Positions 37,223 through 49,148 of a stretch of 64,000 nt of DNA are shown here, piece after piece. The translations under genes and the position numbers were made by a program. Each line of letters starts with the position of its first letter. Position 1 is the stretch's first letter. Under the pieces are notes generated by a model. It saw only the letters and a program-made list of their open reading frames with translations. It searched no databases and had not been told where the DNA came from. Source of the DNA: Hofstenia miamia (lineage: Eukaryota > Xenacoelomorpha > Acoela); contig SCFE01000108.1 of the NCBI GenBank assembly GCA_004352715.1, forward strand, positions 245,594 through 309,593. Reading direction: 5' to 3'.

Positions 37223-37236
37223 ATAGATAGATAGAT
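37180..37236. repeat. Perfect GC-rich hairpin followed by (GATA)n
   Basis: GTTGGGCGC-TTC-GCGCCCAAC (37180-37200) is a perfect 9-bp stem with a three-base loop in an otherwise AT-rich region. A GATA tetranucleotide run starts at about 37209. It may be the end of a small retroelement or Helentron-like element that carries a microsatellite at its terminus. Confidence 0.7.
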
Positions 37237-38882
37237 ATTGAATTCAGATAGCCATTGAACAGCAAAGCATTTAGAATTTTAATGTAAAACCTCGTCTCTG
37301 CACTGCAGAATTTCATTTAATTTGCTTCAGATAATTGTCTATTATGTGATAAATACTAGCCAATGCCAAAACCACAATAATATTTCATTTTGAGTATCCG
37401 TGGTATTTTGGCATGCTTAAAAAACGTTTTGTAAACATATTAGCGCAAAGGCGTTCTTAAAAGAATACTAAATATAAAGGTCAATATTTAAATGTCGAAA
37501 GCACTAATTTAAATTTTATACTAGTAAAAGGAATTCTCAATAATTTACAACCTCGAGACGAATAGTTTTCAGTGGAAATTAAAATTTCTTATAAAATATA
37601 AGAATACAGCTGTCAAAAGAAATGTTCAATGCCTTATGAGTTTTCTACGATATTCAAATGATATAAAACTATTGTCTTATTCAAATAAATTTTTTAAAGC
37701 TTGCCATATTCCATACAAGCAGTAGGATAATATACTTACTAAAAGGAAAAATTGAAGACTAAGCAATTTATGAAAAAAATTTATCTTATTATTTTTCCAA
37801 AATGATCAATGCGCAAATTTGTATTACTGGATCAAAATAAATTACTTTGCTCGCTGCATTTAGGTTATGAAGTCATAAGGGGTATACTCAGAATTTTCTG
37901 AGTAACCAAAGGCGGGGTGTAATTGTAAAAATATTGAAAAAATTGAACATGAGGATTTATTTCACGACATTAGTATTTGAAGTTTTTTATATTTTTACAA
38001 TTTTTTTTAAATTAACCAAAAAAAATATTCGACCATGTCAGCATAGGTTGTCTTCGTGCTTTAGTGTACCGTTAGAATTAATTAATACCATTAACCCTAT
38101 TTGCCATATGAGGTTGATTAAGCCCCCCCCCTGATTTTAAACTTTTTAAATTTTAGGTGTTTAAAAACTCCGATATCTCTGTGCTTTTCAGATTTTAACT
38201 TTTATAGTATGAGAACTATTCTGACACAATTTAAAGTAATTTTAAATGCCCGATCTCTTGCTATAAGATATTTGCCAACAATATTTTCAAAACTTTGATT
38301 ATGTCATATTGCGTTTTTACATGAAGATATTGTTTTTGTTCTCCATTTCACTATCTTATGGCTCCTATAAATACATTAAACAGGTTTTGTCAACGCAGAA
38401 AGTATCATAAAATTTAGCCTTTTGAATAAGTACAAAAAATCATGACTTTTTCACTAGGTTTGAAAATGATGATGCCATCAACGTAATAATGATGTCATCA
38501 CATCTTGTAGAGGAAAGTTTTATTTTTAACGTACATATTTTCATTGAAAAATATTTGGCAGAAAAATTTTTATTAGGGGGGGGGCGACTGAATCAAGTGT
38601 AGTGTCCCAGTCACCCTCTAGTGACATTCAAATATGAATGGGAGAAGCTGAATTACAATGCATTTTGACAACATGTGCAGGAAGAGCACCAAGTGTTTAT
38701 TAAGATTCTTTCAATTAATAGAAAAAGTATTAAATTACATGGAAAAGCAATATTATAAATAAATTACCAATAATGCAATGACTATAGTGTTAGCCTTGTT
38801 GGAAAACAACAAAAAACAATAGAATATCATTTTTATTTGAGATTGCATTAGACCGCGCAATCTTGATTTAAGAATTTTTCAA

Positions 38883-39260
38883 TTAGGTAATAACAGCAGC
38901 CGTGGAATTAAAAGGAACATTGAGAAAGAAGGTAAATAGTGAGGAATTAGCTTTGCGGAGGCGCAAGGGCACATGACCAGACCAATTTAAGTTTGCAGCA
39001 AGTTGAACTCCAAGATGAGTATGATGAGGAGAAAACTTCCCACGGAGAGGAAGATCAGAAGGGGGAGATACAGAAAAGGAAATACCACATGTCTTAGTTG
39101 GGCTAAAATCAAGATGGTTGAAGGAAGACCAAGTAGGCAAAAGCTGAAGAGGTAATATTGGAAGCAAAAAAACTACCAAAATAGTGTCATCGATGTACAG
39201 TAAACAGGATGAGTTGAGGACAGATTGAGGGAGGTCGTTGATAGCAAATATATCCCTTAC
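38883..39260 (-). pseudogene. Non-LTR reverse transcriptase fragment
   Basis: The minus strand reads FAINDLPQSVL, then LLYIDDTILVVF (YxDD box, with I for A) and LDFSPTKTCGISFSV. SPHHTHLGVQLAANLNWSGH and LRLRKANSSLFTFF follow. This is the palm-thumb part of a CR1/jockey-type reverse transcriptase. The upstream portion disappears into a TA tract and the N gap. Confidence 0.75.
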
Positions 39261-39268
39261 AGATAACT

Positions 39269-39278
<10 letters not shown>

Positions 39279-39304
<26 letters not shown>
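39279..39304. repeat. (TA)n microsatellite bordering a gap
   Basis: TA run ending at the N gap. Confidence 0.9.
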
Positions 39305-39565
39305 NNNNNNNNNNNNNNNNNNNNNNNNNNNNNNNNNNNNNNNNNNNNNNNNNNNNNNNNNNNNNNNNNNNNNNNNNNNNNNNNNNNNNNNNNNNNNNNN
39401 NNNNNNNNNNNNNNNNNNNNNNNNNNNNNNNNNNNNNNNNNNNNNNNNNNNNNNNNNNNNNNNNNNNNNNNNNNNNNNNNNNNNNNNNNNNNNNNNNNNN
39501 NNNNNNNNNNNNNNNNNNNNNNNNNNNNNNNNNNNNNNNNNNNNNNNNNNNNNNNNNNNNNNNNN
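39305..39565. other. Assembly gap (Ns)
   Basis: 261 Ns between two TA tracts. The gap probably reflects an unresolved microsatellite. Confidence 0.99.
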
Positions 39566-39594
39566 ATATATATATATATATATATGTATATATA

Positions 39595-39634
<40 letters not shown>
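39566..39634. repeat. (TA)n microsatellite
   Basis: TA run, slightly interrupted (GTATATATAGGCA), reaching to within 12 bp of the channel exon's donor site. Confidence 0.9.
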
Positions 39635-39638
<4 letters not shown>

Positions 39639-39645
39639 CTCCTAC

Positions 39646-40101
39646 CTTGCTGATGTTCTTCATTAAAAGGCACTACGACTGATACCGATTTTTTACAAAA
39701 TAGTAAAAGTAAACGCATATACTTCAGAGTCTTAAAGTATTGGAGTATAAGTGTGAGAGAGTTCTTGATGATAATACTGATTACATTCAACAAAGAATAT
39801 GTACAACAGGCCCCAAGAATGATCACAATGAAATTGAGACATTTGTACCAAATATGATGTTTTTCCATATCTGGAACATAATCACCAAACCCAATAGTTG
39901 TGAAGGTAACTATGCAGAAATACAAGGACTCAAAATACGACCAATGCTCCTCCATTAATGCATAAAGACCTGACGCTGTACACGTGATGACAAGCATAAA
40001 CACCGCAAGATAAAAACACACCCAGTAAACAGAAGGCTTCCAGCTTTCAAGATCATCACTGAAAGGATTTCTATCTCCACTTGGAAGATTATCAAGAAGT
40101 C
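39646..40101 (-). CDS. KCNK13-like: THIK-type K2P potassium channel, exon with TM3, pore 2 and TM4
   Basis: The exon starts after acceptor AAATTTAG (40102 side) with two bases and ends CAGCAAG|GTAGGA. It encodes 152 residues: LESWKPSVYWVCFYLAVFML (TM3), EEHWSYFESLYFCIVTFTTI then GFGDYVP (P2 helix and TIGFGD selectivity filter), LNFIVIILGACCTYSLLNVI (TM4) with SIIIKNSL, and a basic cytoplasmic tail. The WSYF-S-LYFC...TIGFGD and CCxYSLxNVISIxIK strings are highly specific for THIK channels, which carry potassium leak current. The phase matches both neighbouring exons. Confidence 0.9.
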
Positions 40102-40356
40102 CTAAATTTACAAAAAAAATCAATAATCACCTATATGGTATTTCAAATAATGAACAGTCAAAGGTTGACAATTCGAGTAAAAAGACTGAAGTGCATTTTC
40201 CTAAGTTTTTTGAAATATTTTAAATTCAAAAATTTTCAAATGAGATAAATTTATTAAAATATCTTTTCCACTTGAGCAGGGATTTTATTATCAACAAGTG
40301 AATGTTTTTTAGAAATATTAACAGAATTTTGTTATGTTATCCCTTTGCTTAGATTC

Positions 40357-40359
<3 letters not shown>

Positions 40360-40393
<34 letters not shown>
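40360..40393. repeat. (TA)n microsatellite
   Basis: TA run at the left edge of a MITE-like block. Confidence 0.9.
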
Positions 40394-40398
<5 letters not shown>

Positions 40399-40429
40399 TG
40401 TATATTGTACATCAATATATACATATATT

Positions 40430-40953
40430 GAGAGATGGAGCGCGGTACAAGTTTTTTAAAATTATTTCCACCACAGGGAAAAACACTTTACTGCTAACTA
40501 TCGCAATGTCTGTTTTTACCGAAACCACCGCAATAAATGAAATTTTACCGCGGTATACCGCAACAATGGCCATCTTATCTTCTTAAGAAAAAATAGATAC
40601 TTCTGAATTGTTTGTTAGGGTTATAGTTCATTCGTAGAACAGCTTAAGGACAAATTCTTAAGTATTTTGTCATTTCTTTCAATTTTATTTGGGTAATATC
40701 AAATTTTTCATGAAATATGTAAAAATTTGTCTTAATATTTTGCATGTGAAATCTTTTAGTTTTAATTCAGAAACAGTCTTTTGAGCAATACTTAGAGATT
40801 TTAAATCTTAATACAAAACACGTTATCTGTATAACTTTAAGGTGTTTTAAATTCTACGGCTAACCACCGCAATTGTGTAAATCACTATCGTGGTATACCG
40901 CACCGCGGCATTCCGCGGTATTTTGCAGCATTACCGCACCGCACACATCTCTA
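40430..40953. mobile_element. hAT-like MITE with CCGCGG-rich interior
   Basis: The left edge (G)AGAGATGGAGCGCGGT and the inverse of the right edge (T)AGAGATGTGTGCGGT match through AGAGATG and GCGGT. Repeated TACCGC/CCGCGGTA words sit near both ends (40545-40560 and 40890-40945). No coding frame. The block is sandwiched between TA tracts, so the 8-bp duplication cannot be judged. It lies in the K2P intron 40102-42115. Confidence 0.5.
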
Positions 40954-40977
40954 ATATATATATATATATATATATAT
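40954..40977. repeat. (TA)n microsatellite
   Basis: TA run at the right edge of the MITE. Confidence 0.9.
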
Positions 40978-42115
40978 GGGAATTCTTAATTTATGCGAAA
41001 TGGAATAATATATAAACAGAATTGCAGTTAATTTATTAAATATATTTTCTTTTTATCAGAATATACTTTTACAAGAAATATTAAAAGCTAATTCTAATGG
41101 AGAATGTAATGAACAATAAATGCTATTATACAAATTGGAAATACTTTTTGATTGTCTGACAAACACTTTAACTGAAATAAATAATGCAAATTTAAGAGGA
41201 CTTTGCATAATAATTATGTTTCAACCCATATATTTAATCGTATTTTTTGTTTATTCACAAGCAGTGTCACTTTAATCTTTTTAATAATTACTTTTATACA
41301 GAAGCGTTCATCTAATAAGAACAACTTTAACTGCTTGGTTCAAAAGCTGTCTTAGCTTAATATTTCATGAAAAATTATATTAAGAAAATGTCAGATCGTC
41401 TTTCAATATGTAATAAATAAACTGTTGATTTTAAACCCAATTTGAAAACAAATTAGGAATAAATTAAACTCTGTCCAGGTTAATAAGTAAACCGGTTTTT
41501 TTACGAAAATGAGGTAGTAAGATATAAACACGAGTATAATTTCAAGTTTTGATTTTCATTTTTTTATAATATGCAAAAGATTCTAAACTATCTTATTCGA
41601 GCCAAAACCATGGTTTTTCCCCATAATAAAACCCTAATTATTGATATAAAACTTTACTTATTAACTGGGACAGAGTTTAGTTAATGGAATTCAAAAATTT
41701 CATGTAAGAATGAAAAAAATGGATATTTTCTATATCAAGTATGATTTTGAATAGTAAAATTACTTAATTAAAAAATCCTGCTTTTATAAAAAATAAAAAA
41801 AATACAGAAGGTCATCATACTCGCAAGTTGAAACTTCCATTCAAAATAATTGCAGTTTTGTAAAGCTTGTTTATAAAATTTATGCAACAAAAAATAATTT
41901 TATTGTTAACCTAAAGAAAGTCCATTTTTATTTTATATTAACTTGAATTAAAATATGAAAGACCATGTACATGAAGTTTGCAATGCATTTATAATATTTA
42001 ATCAAGGCACACACATGTGTTAAAAGAAATTGAATTTTTCATAATAAAATTTTTAAAAACTTCTAACTTAGTAACAAAGAATAATGTTAGGAACACCATA
42101 TGATTAATGATGTAC
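40978..42115. other. KCNK13-like: Rest of a K2P channel intron
   Basis: AT-rich with no recognised element. The donor at its 5' end is AAAAG|GTACAT (42116/42115). Confidence 0.6.
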
Positions 42116-42286
42116 CTTTTCTTTTCAAAAGAAACTTTGTATAATTCTTCATAATAAGAGCTAAGAGTGTGATGTAGCGCTCCAAGAAAGTATTAAAGAA
42201 AAGAATACCACCAGAGCAACCGGCGAGAGCGTAAAAAGGTAGAAATATCCTCCCAGGTATTGTTGTAGGTGCTGCAACTCCGAATC
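42116..42286 (-). CDS. KCNK13-like: THIK-type K2P potassium channel, exon with end of pore 1 and TM2
   Basis: 171 bases with no ATG. After acceptor ATTTAG it gives GA-TTC-GGA, so with the G left by the previous exon the selectivity filter reads STIGFG across the splice. AAPTTIPGRIFLPFYALAGC, then SGGILFFNTFLERYITLLAL (TM2) and IMKNYTKFLLKRK follow. The LFFNxFLER-xI string is a THIK signature. The exon ends one base into a codon, and the exon at 40101 supplies the other two. An intron at the TIG|FG position is also where the vertebrate KCNK12/13 intron lies. Confidence 0.9.
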
Positions 42287-43710
42287 CTAAATGTACGATC
42301 TTTTCAATGAATGACCTATTGTTGGAATTTCACTTAGTATGAGTAAACTCAAGCAGAAATTTATCTTGCTTGGTTATAATCCAAAGCATTAATGTTATTA
42401 TATGAGAAGATTTTAATGCTACAACAATGATAAATATATAAATTTCAAACTTTTCCCAATTGTTATTAATTTCTTATCGAAATTTGTTCTAAAAACTTTC
42501 TTAGTTTCCTTAGTGCTATGTGGATATATTATTACTTCAAAATTTTCAATATATTAATATACTGCAACCAATTGGAGATTGATTTTATTATTCCAGGATT
42601 TGCATAGTTGTAAACAGCATGGCAAAATAAAAATGTTATAAATCAAATTTTAAAGCTTTTGTAATTGTATATATTTATAATTTTTTAATATTTTCGCACA
42701 ATTATAATAACTGCAATATATTAAAAATCTAATTTAGAAGGGCGGCACCATCTATGCAAACTCTTCATTGTTTTTTTCTACACTGGAATATGCTAAGTCT
42801 AAGAAACTAAAGGCCATAGTGTCATCTCATTGGAGTTCCAATAATGCATATCTTTCTACATTTTGCATTGCTTATAGTAGTTGAAAATAAAATTTTAAAT
42901 GCACGTGCTACACAATGTCTTTAAAAACAGTTATTGGTTCTCTTATATATAATGAAGTGCTAAAACCTAAAATATAATTTATTTTGATGAATAAGAAAGT
43001 AATGACATGAAATTTGATTTAAAATGTATGTACTTTCTCACTTATTATCCCATTGCTTTTAAGTATATCACTATTCTTATGAGTACAGTATATGAATTTA
43101 CAAAGGCCATTTTTATGATTGTAGTTGAGAATGTCACAAACTCTCGCAATAAATTATTGTAGTTGAGATGTCACATATTCTCACACTTACCTGGACAAAA
43201 TCCTTATTGTACCAGCAAGTGTTGTATAGTGCTTTTGCAGTTAGCCATCAATTAATATTTAAATCAAAATGTAGTGTATATAATAAATTGAAAAACAAAA
43301 ATATCGTAAAATGAAGATTACCGCACATTAGGAGAATTTTTTCGGCATGATTAGACATTAATGACGCATATCTCTCGTGACTGCATTATTTTTACAAATA
43401 TTGGATAGTTTTATATGACAATGACTAAGCTTGTGCTGCGGCAAATGTTCAAAATTAAATTTCAACGTTTATATTGCGCCAGAAACCAAAGGACCAAAAC
43501 CTTTTTTGTCAGGTAAACGTCTACAACTAGTTATATTGATACCACCCTAGTTTGACAAAGCTGATGGATTTTATTTAAACGATTATAAAACAAAATAATA
43601 CACATCTTTGTACCAGTTTTCATAAACAGATCATTTTGAAAATATAGTTTGTTTGCTTAAGGCCGAGCGCAAATGATACAATTTTTCAAGCCGCGATTTC
43701 TCAAGTAGCT

Positions 43711-43969
43711 AGAAAAGCAAACCAAAATATGAAAATCATTTGCGCGCAAACGTAGCAATTGTTGGTTACAACTTCTCATATTTTTATAGCATGCAAACTC
43801 AAGTGACATCATTGCTATGTGCCTTTATTGTTATTAATCAAAATAAAAACATAATTTCAAGTCAAAAATAGCGTATTAATTTCTGAATATCGTTTAAATA
43901 AATGCATTTACATGATGCGATATATTTATATTGATTGTGAATTTGCAAACTGCTATAGGCATATATATA

Positions 43970-44004
<35 letters not shown>

Positions 44005-44252
44005 NAGAAAAGCAAACCAAAATATGAAAATCATTTGCGCGCAAACGTAGCAATTGTTGGTTACAACTTCTCATATTTTTATAGCATGCAAACTCAAGTG
44101 ACATCATTGCTATGTGCCTTTATTGTTATTAATCAAAATAAAAACATAATTTCAAGTCAAAAATAGCGTATTAATTTCTGAATATCGTTTAAATAAATGC
44201 ATTTACATGATGCGATATATTTATATTGATTGTGAATTTGCAAACTGCTATA

Positions 44253-44264
<12 letters not shown>
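43711..44264. repeat. Direct duplication of about 259 bp split by a single N
   Basis: 43711-43969 and 44006-44264 are the same sequence, apparently base for base, each ending in TA repeats. The single N (44005) sits exactly before the second copy. This looks like two overlapping contig ends joined without merging rather than a biological duplication. Confidence 0.85.

Positions 44265-44304
<40 letters not shown>
44256..44304. repeat. (TA)n microsatellite
   Basis: TA run, followed at once by a lone mariner-like terminus. Confidence 0.9.
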
Positions 44305-44306
<2 letters not shown>

Positions 44307-44308
44307 TA

Positions 44309-44345
44309 GGGTGTCCCAAAACTCACGCAAAATTTAAATTGTAAA
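44309..44345. repeat. Solitary mariner/Tc1-like terminal sequence
   Basis: GGGTGTCCCAAAACTCACGC is the outer end of a common arthropod mariner-related type. No transposase or partner end was found nearby. Confidence 0.4.
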
Positions 44346-45030
44346 TTGCTTCAGCTTACATCTTTTCTCGTAATTCTTTTTTTAATCAGTAGAACACAAA
44401 CAGGAATTTTGTTCAACATAATCATTTTTATTATTTGACATTGTTTTCGCATCAATCCGAGGATAATTGGATTGCATAAATTTGGAAAACAATTAAAATC
44501 TTTAACCAACATAATTTGGCTGTAATTTGGTGTGCTTTTATAACGTCAAGAGATGTAATAATTAAAAAACTATTGCTAAATAATAAGTTTTAAACCTTGG
44601 CGATTGCTAATGAATTGCTTTATAATTATCAAAAACGAATATTAATAAAATCTATAATGTTTTTTAACACTAATACTCTAACATAAGATTTTTTAAACTG
44701 AGCCAATTAAATAACATGGTAGATATATTTATATTATTCCAAAAAATAAGTTTTCTCCATTAAAGAGAATTCCTTTATTTTAAATGGCACTGAACCATAA
44801 TTAAATAATTCTATTTGACAACAGTTGAATTGCTACAGCCAAATGGGTTTATAAAAAATAGGTGCAATTTATTATTGCAATATCATTAGAACATCCATCA
44901 TTTTTTAACTGCTACTAAAAATATACCAACTACATTTACAAATCCTTGAGGTAAAGTTTGTCTTGCGTCATTTGTCATATATTCAATCCAAAGTGTTTAG
45001 AAAGGCTACTATTGAACTATGCGTTAGTCA

Positions 45031-45360
45031 ATGTGCTTTCCAATTTTACAAAAATGTGTTGAGAATGCGTGCAAACGAAGCTATTATGTTGTTTACCTAC
45101 TTGAGAAGTTGTATGTGGAGGGGTCTCGGCTGGGAATCAAACAACTGTTGGCAACTAGTTGCGAAGCCAATTATATCTGCAAACCATGCAACTTTGAAAT
45201 TACAACAAAATTTAATTATTCTAGCAACAAAAGTTGTATGGTTTGCGCACTAACTAAAGAAAATTTGCAAGCAAAAAATAATCATCTCTTAGACTTATTG
45301 AATTCAGAATTCGCATCAGTTTTATTCGCTCTATCGTTGGTTTTGCATAATGTGAATTGA
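45031..45360 (+). CDS. Cysteine-containing open frame of unknown nature
   Basis: A 109-codon frame in a less AT-rich patch within the K2P intron, on the opposite strand. The middle reads EGSRLGIKQLLATSCEANYI then CKPCNF, and after a 15-residue gap SCMVCALTKENLQ. The C-x2-C ... C-x2-C spacing suggests a zinc-binding fold. A stop lies just upstream of the ATG. The family is not recognised; it may be a fragment of a mobile element's protein. Confidence 0.3.
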   Translation: MCFPILQKCVENACKRSYYVVYLLEKLYVEGSRLGIKQLLATSCEANYICKPCNFEITTKFNYSSNKSCMVCALTKENLQAKNNHLLDLLNSEFASVLFALSLVLHNVN

Positions 45361-45839
45361 TTAATTACGATATTAGGCACTAAACTTTTGTTTTATAGGT
45401 TTACAATCAGAGATTTATATGGCTTATTTATTTGAGAAAATTCAAATTTAAATTTATTTGTAAATTATGAAAAATTCATTACCATCGGGAATTTCTATTT
45501 CCAGAATTTTCTAAAACTTCCATCTATATTAGGCTTCGAGGTAAATCTGCACTTTAAAGAGATGTAACTATTTACTCTATCAGATTTATGAGGTCAAAAA
45601 TTTCTCAATGTATATAAAAGAAAAAATTGAACAATTGCGCTACGTAATTGCAATCATAACCAGATGGTACAAAATAATTTTACGTGATGCTCAATTCACT
45701 TAAAAAAATGCCTAAAAATAACTTTTCTGAATAATCGCTGTAGCTTTCTATTATTTTAGGTAGACAAAATTTTCAAGGAAAAGCACAATACCTTCTTAAT
45801 TTTTAGTAAACTTTATTTTAACGTATTATTTTAATCAAG

Positions 45840-45840
<1 letters not shown>

Positions 45841-45877
<37 letters not shown>
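45841..45877. repeat. (TA)n microsatellite
   Basis: Uninterrupted TA run. Confidence 0.9.
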
Positions 45878-45882
<5 letters not shown>

Positions 45883-46656
45883 ATATTTCTTGTGAAAAAG
45901 ACTTTGGTAAAAAATATAACCTTTCCAATTTCAAAGACCTAAATCTCTCATTTATTTAAAAGAGTGCATTTGAATAAATGTATCGAACCTAGTAAGTGCA
46001 TGAACAAAAATTAAATCAACTCTCTTGATGTGTTGTTGGGAAATTATTTGGGAAATATATTTTGTTGAAATATTATACTAAGATTTCGCTGATAATTTTA
46101 TAAACAATTGTTGAAAATTTCCCTGCGTCTGTGAATAAAGTCATAAATGGTGCACTAGAAGCTACAGGAGAAATTCTAGTCGCGATTTTTTCAACTTTAT
46201 AAGGGTTTTAAGTAATGTTGTTACTCCATTTCGTATTGTTTAAAATGGCCATTCAACTATTAGAAGATTTTGCAAAAAATAGGGGAGAAGCCGTGAATTC
46301 CATTAAATATATTATATTCTCAATTCAAATTCCAATTCATCTTTCCTAATTCTCGTTAAAGCAAAAAAAGGGACAGGCGCATTTTTAACGCATTTCATTG
46401 ATAAAAGTGTCTCGTATGATTGTTGCAAAAGAGTATTTTCATAAACAAAATTTTGCAAGAAAGTCTTTGGAAATTGCTTGAAATATTAACTATTATACAT
46501 GATAATTAGCTAAATATTTTTTACTAATTCATTTCTGGAATGGAGACACTATCATGTCAATCAAAGTTGACACAGTTACACAAAAGAGTTCTTAATGTCC
46601 ATATATTATTCTTTCAAAATGGCTGACAATTATGCCTTAGCTTTGCTTTTGCTTTT

Positions 46657-47233
46657 TTAACCCTAGAACTGTAGATATCAAAATACACATTGTCTGTAGA
46701 CATGGGGACAATTGTCATATCAATAAAAAACATTTTTCTTATCAATGGGTTTGTTTACAAAACATTGACACTTACTGCAAACAGTGACGTAATGGAAAGG
46801 ACAAACACATTTGGAATACAAAGCATATTTAGATGCGGAAAACTTTGGACAAAAATAGCACATTAACCGATCAATCCCTTGTGTTTGATCATTATTGGGA
46901 GGTGTTGTTCCCAACATAATGCCAAATATTCAGCTTTAATGTCATTCCTAATGTTGAATTGTATAGTCGTAACATTGTAAAATACACAACGATTATCTAT
47001 TATCACAATACAAACAACATACATCAAGAAAATTACATGTGTTTTTGACAATGAAATAATATATTGATTCAGATGCCCTGAAAACATATCAAACGGACTT
47101 CTAATATTTAACAGGGAGATCAAAAATGCAAAGTTGCAAAATTTCGATTCCTTGGTACATTCCTAATTAAAGTTATATCCTGCATTTTGGTTACTAATGA
47201 TAAATGTCAATATGTATGCAGCTTTAGGGTTAA
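46657..47233 (-). mobile_element. Short, internally deleted piggyBac element
   Basis: The left edge is TTAA (46657-46660) followed by CCCTAGAACT. The right edge is AGCTTTAGGG followed by TTAA (47230-47233), so both ends show CCCTA-type termini and the TTAA target. The left terminus shares CCCTAGAAC with the 9.4 kb piggyBac copy. The interior keeps only the transposase C-terminus, described separately. Confidence 0.75.
46720..46917 (-). pseudogene. piggyBac transposase C-terminal cysteine-rich domain
   Basis: The minus-strand frame carries RLMCYFCPKF, SKCVCPFHYVTVCSKCQCF and a short tail. This is the C-x2-C...C-x-C...C-x2-C zinc-finger-like domain that ends piggyBac transposases and binds the inverted repeats. 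The catalytic domain is missing, so it is a relic within the short element. Confidence 0.7.
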
Positions 47234-47799
47234 TCAAGATACTATACAAAAAGAGACTATTTTCAAAAATCAAACATTAGAATCTAATGATTTTTTATTT
47301 ATAAACGCACTATCTCTAATTTTGGTAATGATATAAAAATGTTCAGAAAGTCTGTTTCTACATCCGCATCTTAAAATGATTTCATATTCATAGAATTTCT
47401 ACTAATAAAGAACTAATTAACTTACGACAATTATCCTCTCCAGAATCGCATACGCCTACCCTGTTTACTAAAACTTATAAGAAATAATAGCAATTATCTA
47501 CAACTAATACAGAGTACTAAAGATGATTGGATCTGAAAATCAAATAACTATCTATAAAAGATACAAAAGATAAGTTACAAGAAGAGATATTCATTTAGGT
47601 ACATCCAGCTACTATTCATCCTCTTAACTGAATTATTCCGGAAGCATTAGACAAGAATGGGAAATTTAAATATGAAATTTACAGAAGCGGGAGAAGAATA
47701 CATTAATTCTTTCTTCACTGCTGAACAAAAATTTAATCAAAGTGAACAATTTGTAAATTTATATTAACATTTATATATTTGGTAAATAAGTATATCACT

Positions 47800-47802
<3 letters not shown>

Positions 47803-47847
<45 letters not shown>
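47803..47847. repeat. (TA)n microsatellite
   Basis: TA run. Confidence 0.9.
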
Positions 47848-47850
<3 letters not shown>

Positions 47851-49148
47851 AGTTTGACTAAGTGTGAATGTCTTCTCTTAAAAATACCTTTCCTGAATCT
47901 ATGAAGAACATTAAGGTTGAAAATGTCATTTAATCATTCCGAGTATTTGATGTTTCAAAACAATATTTACAAAGCTTAATAAAAAGCTCTATATTTTTAA
48001 AAAACCAAGACCTACTTGATAAATAATCCAAAAACAATTCAATTACAAGATGTTATATAAATGTGATAATCATTATAAGGAGGCTGTAAAATCTAAATAC
48101 AACTTAAATACAAAATTTCCTTGTACTATAGCTTCGCTTAGGGCACATACACTGAAAAACAATTTTATAAAAATCCAACTTCTATTTATAAAAATTACTT
48201 ATCATAAGCAAATTCTTTTCACGAGTGAATTAATGTAATTGGTTTTCAATTCCTGTGATGAAATATACTTAAAAGTGGGATTCTTTAATTTGTCTTCGTA
48301 ATGCAATGCTTAGGGTAATTAAATATCTGACCTTGTTAATAGTGAATGAAGCTCTTATTAATTTTGCTTAAATAGCAGTATAAGTTATTAGTAGTAACCA
48401 GTGTTGCAGTTAGCTATTTTCTTGGTAAATTCTATGTGCGATAATTGAAAATCTCAATAAATCTATTTCATTATAATTTAATATAAGAGTTATTTAAAGA
48501 TTCTTGCGTTCTTTATTTTTCAATGCAATTTTTTTCTGGTCAGAAATTTTAGGGCACATTTTGAGAAACCATATTGTAAGAATTCTTGACTGAAGAACGC
48601 ATTTTCAATAATGAAATACACTTATAATGTCATTTTCAAAATCACTTAAATATAAAGAGACTTGGTAAATAGCCATGAATAGTTGTTCAAACGGAAACGC
48701 TAAATTGGTTCTTCTATCATTTGATTCAATTGCATTTATTCAAGAAAAAGATAAGTACACATAAATGTAAAAAAATCATATATTATTAAGTGAATGTACA
48801 ACTTCATCTCCCAAATTTTGCAATATTTTGCCCTGTAGTCAGTCATTAAACAAAATATAAAGACTTTTCATAAGCACAAATCAAACTTTATATAGCGATT
48901 TTATCATGAAGTGGATTGTGTTGGTCACATGTACGATGTCACTTTGAATCATGAAAAAATAATATAGGATACCATTCATTATATATTTACCGAATATTAC
49001 TAAATTTTGCAACCTTGATTAATTGTTACTATTATGTCATATTCCATACATGTATTTGAGAGTTAAAAGCACAATAAATACAATTATATATGCTTAACCA
49101 AGTTTTTTCCAGATTTAATCATAGTTGTCTACATTTGACTACATTCTA

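Larger units (their letters stand above)
35037..39645 (-). other. KCNK13-like: Last intron of the K2P channel gene, with nested mobile elements
   Basis: It begins with donor CAAG|GTAGGA (39646/39645) and ends at 35025 or 35037. It contains the Penelope-like fragment (35511-37222), a GATA tract, an old non-LTR fragment (38883-39260), (TA)n runs and an N gap. 37240-38880 has nothing recognisable beyond C- and G-runs at 38122 and 38576. Confidence 0.7.

Noticed and set aside
39305-39663. Long frames with YIYIYI repeats
   Set aside because: They are translations of TA repeats and Ns. Only the end of the minus-strand frame (38883-39260) is real retroelement sequence.
43862-44107. 81-codon minus-strand frame
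   Set aside because: It crosses the N at 44005 and the TA tract, so it is an artefact of the false duplication.
44256-47847. TA runs as a CRISPR-like or satellite array
   Set aside because: They are simple dinucleotide microsatellites without spacers or longer units.
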